DNA of 64,000 nucleotides from Mactromeris polynyma (Eukaryota; Mollusca; Bivalvia; Venerida; Mactridae). The notes beneath the pieces were generated by a model. It saw only the letters and a list, made by a program, of their open reading frames with translations, made no database searches and was not told the DNA's origin. Positions 44,204 through 54,400 of this stretch are shown here, one piece after another; position 1 is the stretch's first letter; each line of letters starts with the position of its first letter. The stretch is taken from positions 1,116,001-1,180,000 of the forward strand of contig JASFXZ010000044.1 in NCBI GenBank assembly GCA_032209605.1, written 5' to 3'. The position numbers were made by a program, and so were the translations under genes.

Positions 44204-45094
44204 ATATTAGGGAAGGAATGACATTATTGCTGATGAAAATATCTTTTATTTCACTGTATTTGACATAATTGCAATGACTAAGATATTTGTAACTCCAACC
44301 ATTCTTCTAAGAAACTTTGCTATCACTGAAGAACTCGTTGGCATAAACTGTAGCCTGTGACATTTTTCTGACATGAAAACATATATGCAAACTTTTTTGA
44401 GGTAATGAAACCTAATGAATAAGAAAATTCAGATCTGCGAAAATCACTACGTTTGTTTTGGAAACATGTCAATATTAAACTAGCGGTTTTTCTGTAAAAT
44501 GAAATGCAATCCGGGTGGTTTGAAACTACCGTAAAGCTGTCTGAGAAGAGAGATAAAATGTTATTCCGCTTAAGACAGATCATGAATTGGTTTTTATAGT
44601 TTGAAGGTTTGATGAACGGGATTGATTCTCGTTGGCAATCGCCTTATATACTTTTATTTTACAGATTTTGAAATATATTGTATGTTTGCATTATTTTTGT
44701 GTTTACCTTTACATCATATATCTGTAATTGTCTGTTTTGATGTGTTTATTGGTATAGAATCCTGAATTGTTGTAACATAATGATGTGTGATCCAGTTTTT
44801 TTAAATGTGACTTACGTGACCAATAACTGTGCCTGAGATATAGCTGTCAATGTTTTTAGACTATATTATCAATGATATTAGCATTTGAATTATCAGTACT
44901 ATGACATTATGTTGCAAATGTAAGCTGTAATATAACAACTTTTGATTTATCTTCCATTTCTGATGAAAAAGAAATTTTGGATAGGGCTACTTCAGGAAAA
45001 TTTCCCTCGAAAATAAGGGGACTACCAACAGAATTTTAATTGGTCTTTGACTAAACCAAACATATTTGATATTGACCTGAAATAAAGTGCCTTG
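44204..45094. other. Intergenic DNA, no gene seen
   Basis: AT-rich. Nothing is recognised. Confidence 0.5.
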
Positions 45095-45352
45095 ATTAGA
45101 GAACTGTTGGAATGTAGCTCTGTCTGCCTGGTCAGTAGAGTGCTCAGCTGCTAATCTAGAGGTCGTTGGCTCTGCTATACCAATTTGACTGAAGATAAAG
45201 CATTCAGAGTCATTTGTCCTCCACCTCTGAACTATGATTTATGTGAGAAGTTGTGGGTTGGGAAGGAGCAGGTTTGTAATGGCTGGTAGCCCAGGAGATC
45301 AACTGACTGCCGTACATAATTGAAATATTGTTTAGAAATTATGCTAAAAACA
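45095..45352 (+). mobile_element. tRNA-derived SINE with S2-like tail
   Basis: The tRNA-like head ctggtcagtagagtgctcag with ggtcgttggctctg is followed by a body. The tail ctgccgtacataattgaaat attgtttagaa parallels the S2 tail (ccgccgtatataactgaaat). It is an older copy or a sister family. Confidence 0.6.
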
Positions 45353-45592
45353 TATCATATCCATGTATATCAATTTTGAGGCTCATGTTGAGATTTATGA
45401 TACATTTTATAGTATCAATAAGTTCGGGAAATATCGGTTCTTTCACATGCTTTATTTCTTGGTTAGTTATACGATATTGAAGTATTGTTGCTATATCGAG
45501 CATTGACATAAGACGATTGTAATCACATTTTTACCTTAATTGTGTTACAATTGTTTTGTGTCAAGCCCTCGTTAAGAAAAAGTCTATTTCAA

Positions 45593-45707
45593 AGGAGATT
45601 GTCATGAGATTTCCCTTCATCCCTTCTGTAGTATATGTAGATACAATGTATTATAAGGGAGAGAACTCTAGAAGGGATAAAGGGAAATCATTTGTGACAA
45701 TCTCCTG
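45593..45707. mobile_element. MITE family C, palindromic
   Basis: Left arm aaggagattgtcatgagatt then tcccttcatcccttct; right arm agaagggataaagggaaatc then gtgacaatctcct. The arms pair almost end to end. Confidence 0.75.
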
Positions 45708-47270
45708 TGGTCTTTTTAGTATTAGAAATTATATTGAAACAATGGAATATGATGTATTTGTTTGCTCAAAAATGTTTAATAAGTGCAATTACTGTCATTG
45801 CTATGATATTAATAGGGTGCAGAACAGTTATTCGGATTGTGTTAAATATTTTTTTAGACTATGGAAAGTCAATGGTTCACCCAGTTACCAGCATATGACT
45901 AAACTAGTGGTAGGAAGGCCACCTGAAGCATTCCATCACCCTAATAGCTGGAAAAGTCACTACATTACCACCAGTGTTTATGTATAATGTGAGCCCATTT
46001 ACAAAACTAAAAACACCCACAAGAAAGATTTTTGTAATTTTCTTGTATGTCAAATAAAAACATAGCATTATTTTGTATCCTTAGACTCATATCTAAGTGA
46101 GATATAATACAGGTTAACCCATGCTGTGACGGTGCACTATCTGTATGTACATTATATTATAGTACATGTTATTCAGGAGTTTGGTGCAAAATTGCTGTAT
46201 CTTAATTTGGGAAAGAATTTGTTACATAATTATGCACTAACCAATATTTGTCCCGGGGGAGGGGGAAGGGCAGCAGGGATACATAGGATATTACAGAAGC
46301 CGATTCTGTCAAATGGGAATTTGTCAAACGGAATGATTCTGGGTCGTGGAAAATAGACTTTGGTCTGGTTTGAATTACCCCCCCCCCCCCCCAAGACAAA
46401 TTGTCTTATTCCCCTGGGTCAGCCTGCCATCCCACCCCTATTGATAGGTGCAATATTTATGGTTTGAATTATTGATAATTTTATATGTATAATGAAACGT
46501 ACATTGTGATATTTATGAAACAATATTATGTTAGTTTATGAATTACCGGTAAATGGTTATAATTATGTTTAAATTTTTGTAATTATTTTGTGTATACACT
46601 GTGTACTTCTTGCTCATTCATGTTGTACAATTTTGTTGTTGAATTTATGAAGTTTATGATATTTGTTAAACTGCATTTATTTTGGACAATCAAACACCAG
46701 AAATATCCCAATTGGTTGCGTGCAATGTTGTGTCATCATGTATATATTTATTTCTTACAATATAGTGTTTATTCCTGTCAGTTCTAATTTTAGATTGGCG
46801 TATATCATATGCAGAAACAAGTATTACCCAGCGTTATTCATTTAAACGCTGTTGTCAACCATTTAATTATTTTTAATATGTATTTATCACCTTCTGTGGA
46901 TTAATATCATTCTGCCACTATTAAGCTGTAACTGAAATGGTGCAGAAGAAACTGAGTCAACAGACATATACAAAATTGACATATACGCCTATATAAGGAT
47001 ATATAACGTACAATTCTGGAACTGGCAGGGCAATTATATTTCTCCTTAATTGTACATAATATTGTTAACCTATGTTTTTAAATAGTTACAGAGAACTTTG
47101 TGAATACCTGAAATAAATGTTGATGTATGAAGGAAGGCTGGTGCCATTTATTCATTATTTAGCGAAGTACTACTATTTGAAAACAGTTACTGTAATCTGG
47201 AAATATTGCACTTCACAAGCTAACGTTTTTTACGTAAAATTGTAAATATAGCAATTGTAAAATTCTTGAT
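45708..47270. other. Intergenic DNA, no gene seen
   Basis: AT-rich. It includes a run of C at about 46378-46392 and a G-rich spot at 46255-46270. Open frames here are short and repeat-derived. Confidence 0.5.
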
Positions 47271-47274
47271 TTCA

Positions 47275-47915
47275 TAGTTCACGATTATAAGGTTTGAACT
47301 TTTCCAATTATGAACTGTGATATCTCAGAGATCAGGAGTTCACATTATGGTTTGAAATTATCCAATAATGAACTGTGTTATCTCAAAGTTCAGCAGTTCA
47401 CAATTTGGTTTGAAATTGTCTAATTATGAACAGTGATATCTTAAAGTTCACGATTTTGCAATATGTTTTGAAATTGCCCAATTAGAAACTGTGATATCTC
47501 AAAGTTCAGGAGGTCTCAATGTGTTTTGAAATTGCCCAATTATGAACTGTGATACTCAAAGTTCAGGAGTTCAAAATGTGTTTTGAAATTGCCCAATTAT
47601 GAACTGTGATACTCAAAGTTCAGGAGTTCAAAATGCGGCTTGAAATTGTCCAATTATGAACTGTGATACTCAAAGTTCAGGAGTTCAAAATGCGGCTTGA
47701 AATTGTCCAATTATGAACTGTGATACTTAAAGTTCAGGAGTTCAAAATGCGGCTTGAAATTGTCCAATTATGAACTGTGATACTCAAAGTTCAGGAGATC
47801 AAAATGCGGCTTGAAATTGTCCAATTATGAACTGTGATACTCAAAGTTCAGGAGTTCAAAATGCGGCTTGAAATTGTCCAATTATGAACTGTGATATCTC
47901 GAAGTTCATGATTTC
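47275..47915. repeat. 57-bp minisatellite, about 11 units
   Basis: Core unit: ttgaaattgtccaattatga then actgtgatactcaaagttca and ggagttcaaaatgcggc. The right-hand units are nearly identical; the left-hand ones are diverged, with tatctc in place of tactc. This suggests growth from the right. It contains paired ttcataattgg/ccaattatgaa words. Confidence 0.9.
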
Positions 47916-48419
47916 TCTTTTCATGATACCCCAGTCTGATATGAACACACATGTATACATTAGCATATGGTAGTCTGTGGCATTAACTACTTACTCTGTT
48001 TTTGAAGGATTCCAATGAAACTTTATACACATGATTACAATGAAGTGTAGATGTGTGGCATATGCTCAGTCGAAGCAGTGTAAAATTTAAATCACTAGTC
48101 TTACATATCATTATAGTCATTTTTTTATTGAATAGTTGTGTGCATTATGATTACACATACAAACTTAATGACGATAACCTTATAATCTACTAACTTTTCA
48201 GAATTATAACAACATGTTTACCGTTTTTACCAGATCATTTCTGAGTTTTATTTATTTAGTAGCTCGTTCAACTCATGCATTGTTTGTATTAAAAACTATG
48301 TTATTAATTGTAATTAAGGAGAAAAAAATACACATACATACATGTAGCTTAATTGAACTTATTTTATGCCTTCACCCTTCCCAAAGAGGCGTGTATAATA
48401 AAATAGATATAATTGTTAA

Positions 48420-48603
48420 CGTCGGTACTCGTTCATTCGACCACCTTGTATAGGAATACACAATACCATACAAAATATATATTAGGTCCCATTGTATATT
48501 CTTAGGCACGTCCAATTGAAATGGGCTATCCAAAACCATGTATTTTTCGAAACAAAATTTCAGAACCTGATGAATTCGAATGAATGAGGTCTGACCGTAT
48601 CTT
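48420..48603. mobile_element. MITE family B copy, decayed
   Basis: Left cgtcggtactcgttcattcg; right gaatgaggtctgaccgta. Internal ccaattgaaatgggctatcc then aaaaccatgta matches the element at 27058-27243. Confidence 0.6.
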
Positions 48604-48730
48604 TGTTTAGTTGCAGTATGTACTGTATGTTCCATACATGTATACGTAAATCGAGTGTTTGCCACAAAACTATTGTTAAGGTAAGGCCAACCTAATGAGA
48701 ATGTAAATTTTAATTCATTTGGAATACCTT

Positions 48731-48815
48731 GGTCAATATCAATCCTTAGTCTATGTGTTAAGCGTCTTGCCTTACATGCGAAAGGTCCAGGGTTCAAATC
48801 CCCGCAGTGCCCAAA
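48731..48815 (+). mobile_element. tRNA-Val-like remnant
   Basis: The stretch ttgccttacatgcgaaaggt fits the anticodon arm of tRNA-Val(UAC), and cagggttcaaatccccgc is a good B box and T arm. The 5' half and A box are degraded, and the acceptor stem does not pair. It is a pseudo-tRNA or SINE head followed by a T run. Confidence 0.55.
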
Positions 48816-48929
48816 TTTTTTTCTTTGCTTTTTTCATGACATTTCTTGTCTTACTGACTTTTTTGACAAGGAAACTGATATAAAATTATAAAATAATAAT
48901 TAGTTTTGGTAGAGACGCATTTACAATTG

Positions 48930-49380
48930 TTATACCCCAAACGTTAAAGGTGGTACACTGGTGTCACTTTGTTGGTCTGTTAACAAAGATTTGTGGAGAT
49001 GACTATTTCTACAGTTTTTGGAAGTTTTTCATGAACTTCACACAAATAAATCTACATGATGAGTTGTAATTAAATGGCATATCTTTTTGTCAAATCACAT
49101 TGAAGATGGCCGACTGAAAGCCATCTTGGATTTCTTGAAAATGTGTCTGGCAAAGCAGTATTCCGGGGGTGTTAATTAATCACCTTCAGTGATAGCTCTA
49201 GTTTGGGCCAAACCCTCAATATATCCAGTGGTCAAACTTGCGATGTGGAAATGTTTGTAAATTTAAGAAACTGAAGGAAATATCGGCTGTAGTAATTTTT
49301 TCTTATTTATAGATGTACATGTAATATTCACACAGTGTCCTTTTAAATGTAACGATACCCCTTCAATCGATTCGCAAACA
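48930..49380. repeat. Possible old interspersed repeat
   Basis: Starts ttataccccaaacgttaaag and includes actggtgtcactttgttggt. The ttatacccc start also occurs at about 59380. No ORF. The boundaries are not clear. Confidence 0.3.
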
Positions 49381-49673
49381 GACATTCAAATCTCTGATTC
49401 GCAAACTTATTAAATCATAAAAATATCCAATCATGTATGTGTGTTATGTTTTTGTATCATTCCAAATCTGTATAAATATGTCAATTCATATGTTTATTCA
49501 TTTGTGATATATATATTTTCATGTTGTTTTATCACAAAAAAATAAGCACATTTTGTGAGTTGTTTGTTGTTGTGTAAGAAATAAAAAATCTAACTCTGTA
49601 TCATGTTCAATTTATTTTATTTCAAATATTTCCATTTCATTCATCTTGTTCCTTCTTTGGTCACCCTCTATAC

Positions 49674-51168
49674 AGTGCAACCTCTCTAGAGAAATTAATT
49701 GTGATTTATTTCTGCTTGAAATGTTGAAATTGTTGTTATGTAGTTGTTGAGATATCAAATTGACTGGTAATTCTTCATCTAGGCCATTCCTTGAGCCTCT
49801 GTTCTCTTACGTATGTACCCTTAAACCTCCTCAAGTGCCTCATATTTTATGAATTGTTGTTTTCCCTGAGGTCTGTTTTGGGAGGCACTGTCTTGTGTAT
49901 GTGGTGTTCCATGTAGCAACTTTTTCGCTCTCTTTTTTACTATAGTAACGCTCTAAATATTAAATTGATTGTAAATTCTACAACAGGAGAATTTGATATA
50001 GTTGTTGAAGATGGACGGTCACTGAAAAGAGGTTGTCAATGAAGAGAGGCTGTCATGAAGATAGGATGTCAATGAAGAGAAGTTGTCACTGAAGTGAGGA
50101 TGTCACTGAAGAGAGACTGCCGCTGAAGAGAGGCTGTCACTAAAGAGAGGCTGTCACTGAAGAGAGGTTGGCACTGAAGAGAGGTTGGCACTGAAGAGAG
50201 GTTGTCACTGAAGAGAGGTTGGCACTGAAGAGAGGTTGGCACTGAAGAGAGGCTGTCACTGAAGAAAGACTGTCACTGAAAAGAAGCTGTCATTGAAGAG
50301 AGGTTGGCACTGAAGAGAGGATGTCACTGAAGAGAGGCTGTCACTGAAAAGAGGCTGTCACTAAAGAGAGGCTGTCACTGAAGAGAGGTTGGCACTGAAG
50401 AGAGGTTGGCACTGAAGAGAGGTTGGCACTGAAGAGAGGTTGGCACTGAAGAGAGGTTGTCACTGAAGAGAGGTTGGCACTGAAAAGAGGCTGTCACTGA
50501 AGAGATGTTGTCACTGAAGAGAGGTTGGCACTGAAGAGAGGTTGGCACTGAAGAGAGGTTGGCACTGAAGAGAGGCTGTCACTGAAGAGAGGTTGTTATT
50601 GAATATCTTGTCACTGAAAAGAGGTTGTCACTGAAGAGAGGTTGGCACTGAAGAGAGGTTGGCACTGAAGAGAGGTTGTTATTGAAAAGAGGTTGTCACT
50701 GAAGAGAGGTTGTCACTGAAGAGAAGTTGGCACTGAAGAGAGGTTGTCACTGAGGAGGGGTTGTTACTGAAGATATTGGCACTGAAGAGAGGTTATCACT
50801 GATGAGAGGTTGTTACTGAAGATGTTGTCACTAAAGAGAGGTTGTCACTGAAGAGAGGCTGTTACTGAAGAGAGGTTGTCGATGAAGAGAGGCTGTCACT
50901 GAAGAGAGGTTGTCATTGAAGAAACGCTGTCACTGAAGAGATTGTTACTGAAGAGAGGTTGTCACTAAAGATGTTGTCAATGAAGAGAGATTATCACTGA
51001 TTAAGAGATTGTCACTGAATAGTTTGTCAATGAAGAGAGGCTTTGTCAATGAAGAGAGGCTGTCACTGAAGAGATTGTCAATGAAGAGAGGCTGTCACCG
51101 AAGAGATGTTATTACTGGAGAGAGGTTGCCACTTAAAAGAGGTTGATATGGAAACATTGCACTGTACT
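49674..51168. mobile_element. MITE family E copy expanded by internal repeats
   Basis: TA-flanked ends CAGTGCAACCTCTCT (left, 49674) and, inverted, CAGTGCAATG (right, 51168) mark the element. It contains a LINE-3'-like segment (49785-49945) and then the 17-bp array. The element at 43120-43353 shows the unexpanded form of about 230 bp. Confidence 0.65.
50020..51142. repeat. 17-bp minisatellite, over 60 units
   Basis: Unit gttggcactgaagagag, with variants gctgtcactgaagagag and gttgtcactgaagagag plus indel variants (gaagatattg, attaagagatt). It fills most of the family E MITE. The purine-rich gaagagagg word is shared with the MITE interior. The unit is not a multiple of 3 and no long frame survives. 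Confidence 0.92.
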
Positions 51169-51226
51169 TGTTTTACATAATGATAAATGAGACAGTTTGA
51201 ATTATAGATATTTTTTCAAGGAAATA

Positions 51227-51414
51227 TTACTCGACATCTAGTCCTAACCAGGACAAATCACCGAAAACATGTTCTGCAATATCGCATGCATTGCATGTTT
51301 TTCCATTCAGTAGCATTTTCATGTGATGAACGATTACCCCAACGTCCTGTAATACAATTTCGAACACGCTTTTTTTGTAGGGACATGGTATGTTCGGGCA
51401 TTCTCCTCCAGGGG
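51227..51414 (-). CDS. Secreted protein exon 3 (C-terminus)
   Basis: Acceptor atattttcag on the - strand. It encodes PGGECPNIPCPYKKSVFE, a hydrophobic helix-like VLQDVGVIVHHMKMLL, then KTCNACD and LGLDVE before TAA. The stop lies about 55 bp from the end of the family E element. Confidence 0.72.
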
Positions 51415-54400
51415 CTGAAAATATTAAATACAATGTATTTTGTATGCTTGCAAGACACGCTTGCCCTACACATATTCTCCCCGTGCCTACTAAAAGGGTT
51501 CACTGCAATGGACATATTACAAAAGAGAGATAACTCTAGAAATGATAAAGGAAAAGAACCCATGACAATCTCATGTTGCTAAAACTTCATAATAAACGTT
51601 GATTAAATCCACCATGAACCTCTATACGTGTACATGTATATACTATTTTATATGAAACACAACCCACCATGTAAAATGTATGTACACTATTTACTTTCCA
51701 AATGCATTTAGCAACAATAGACATATGATCAGTCATTGCAATGTACAGATCAGGCATCTTCTTTTGACGCCGTCCATTTTGAAAAGCCCGTATGTAATCT
51801 ATATGCCGACAAAACATCGACAAGACAAATTAAAATATAATCCTTTTTAAATTATACTTACTCGATTCTGGAATGCACATGTTGCATCCTTTGCATTCAT
51901 CTCCGTCAACTGTAAAAAAGGTTAGTTTTCGATTACAATCCTTGTGTCTCGACTCGTATATAACGCAATCCAGCTGTGAGCTCTCTGGACATCCGCCAAA
52001 TGCTGAAAGAATTATGATTCATTGAATTATCTAATTACATGTACTAAATTCCGTGAGGCTTCCGAGATCATTAGACATCGAGTCTGGACAAAATATAATA
52101 GTGAGAATTACATAACAATATCAGGAAAAAATGGTATGACAACACTCTTGTGTACATCTGTTCGAAATTTCACTTGTGTTAAGTCGTAAAACTGCATGGT
52201 ATAAATGTATGTTATAATAATGGGAGTTTATATACAAGTCAAATATGAAACCGCCGAGCAACAGGACTATCCTAATCACAGGAGATTGTCATGGACTCTT
52301 TCCCTTAATCCCTTCTAGAATTATCTCCCTTTATCACTTCTATAATATACTATATATATATGAGGGGTGGTCCAGAATTAACTGGACATATACTATAGAA
52401 AGGATAAAGGGAGAGACCTATAGACGGGATGAAGAGAAATACCTTGTGACAATCTCCTGAAATCCTAATACAGCGGTGGTCACACGAGGAGATCGATTCT
52501 GTCAATTGCTGACACTAGAACCGCACTATTTACGAGCTACATACATAATGTTGGTTCAACCAAATACCTAAACACCATGGTATTTAGGTCATTGGTTAAA
52601 CTAAGTAAACAGCTTCATGGATGGATTGATGATACATTTTATATACACACAACTCGCGATCTATGTTTTTACATAATTATTTAGTTCAGAAGATGCCGAC
52701 AATGTTTGTGTTGTTGAAAAACGTTTCCCTTTAAAAATAAAGTTTTACATGTGTCATTTCTCCGCCGTCCACACTTGCTTTCGTTTAGTATAAATATTTG
52801 ATTAACTTATATGGAACAAGTTTGTAAATTGTGCATATTAAAGGGAAGTAATTCACCAGAAGAGTGCAGTCTGTGTGATGTGTTAAACTAAATGCATTCT
52901 GCAAAGGAAAGGAATTTATTTCAATATTTATTGAAATATTAATTATCATAATACGATCACGTTCTGTCCTTGTCTAAAAAGTATTTACCATTTTGACCTA
53001 TACATTTTAACTAAACTGGCAAAATATTATGCACTTCGTCAGCGAACGGATGCATTGTTACATGATTGGAAGCAAATTTATGACAAGCAACGTTTCGAAA
53101 CGGTTAATTATGTAAGATATTATCATATACATGTATATCATATACTTTACGATATCTATGGAATATTTATCATACGAAATTAATTGACTAAATGTATGGT
53201 AATTGTGGAACAGACAGGGAGCGTATCGTGACAGTGGGACAACGTATGCATGCCAAATGACTTTCTATAAATAGTAGAAGGGAAGGAAGGATATAAGGAA
53301 ACAACCGAGCCAGTCACGTGGTAATCAGAAAGACGCCCTAATGCCTGACTTATAAGTATGTAATCGTGGCAAATCGGACACTTATATTACCACTGCTACA
53401 TAACTTCTCCACATTTATGAATAATTATAATTGAACTTTATATATATAAGACATTTTATGGGAATTTCGTGTAAACATTATACAATGTGCACGCGGAAAT
53501 TTACATTAATTGACAACGCAGAAAAGTAACGTTCAGCTAATTTAACAAATTACAGTTCACGTTTACCATCCTTTGACCAATATTTTTGTACCATCGGGCA
53601 TGATACGCAGTATATACGAAACCGAACACCTCTTTGTACCTTCCGTGTATTCTTCATTTACGTGCGTAAGAAGTAATCGGACATTTACAGACATGAAAAT
53701 AAAGCTGAATGACTTGTCTATTGTTGTCACTGATTCTAAATAAGTCCATTACATAAAAAGTTGCATAACTCACTGTCAACTTGAAAGACAAGAACATCAT
53801 TGAAGCAGCTCAAAGTGCCTTTTGTTCTACGGTTAATAAAACTGTAAACTATGTTTTAAGTCCCTATTTTAAATGTCCGTTACTGTCGCCAGCTTACATG
53901 GGTAAAGTGTATGTTCAATTTGTTTCAAATCAGTACGCCGTATCGGCTTCGTTTCAGCTATTATTGTGTGTGTAATGATGGAGGATTGTCTTGAATAAGC
54001 TGTATAAACACGGGATGGTTGCACCTTTGAATAATTCTTCACGTAAAGTATGTCGCCGGAGTTGACGTTTTTCATAAAATTTCCGTTATCGAACATCCTG
54101 CCTCAGGAATAAGAGATAATATATCAACATAATTTGTCCAGATAAGCTTACACACAGTCCTCAGTTACACGTATGGGTTTTAAAAAGCAAATACATAAAT
54201 TAATGAAAGATCGGTCATATTAAAGTAAGTTTATGTCAAACGATAATGCATCCAATAAAAAGTAAATCGGCAAAATATCCGTTACCATGTGTGGTGAAAA
54301 TATGGAGGAATCTGTAACGATTTCTCAACATTAATTACGAATATAGACCATAAATAAGTATTCATAATCATTAAAAACTTATCATAAAAGTGTTTTGCGC

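Noticed and set aside
45556..45987. A 143-codon + strand open frame
   Set aside because: It runs through a palindromic family C MITE, has no domain, and starts in repeat sequence.
46378..46392. Poly-C run as a regulatory signal
   Set aside because: Simple slippage sequence with no supporting context, and also prone to sequencing error.
48372..48797. A 141-codon - strand open frame
   Set aside because: It overlaps a family B MITE and a tRNA-like remnant; the translation has no recognisable motif.
48731..48815. Functional tRNA-Val gene
   Set aside because: The anticodon and T arms look right but the A box and acceptor stem are degraded; treated as a pseudo-tRNA or SINE head.
50020..51142. 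CRISPR-like array
   Set aside because: Contiguous 17-bp tandem repeats without unique spacers, in animal DNA; it is a minisatellite.
53869..54103. A - strand frame starting MFDNGNFMKNV after an acceptor-like aggcag
   Set aside because: It lies in intron 1 of the secreted gene but has no matching donor or phase and is not needed to join exons 1 and 2.
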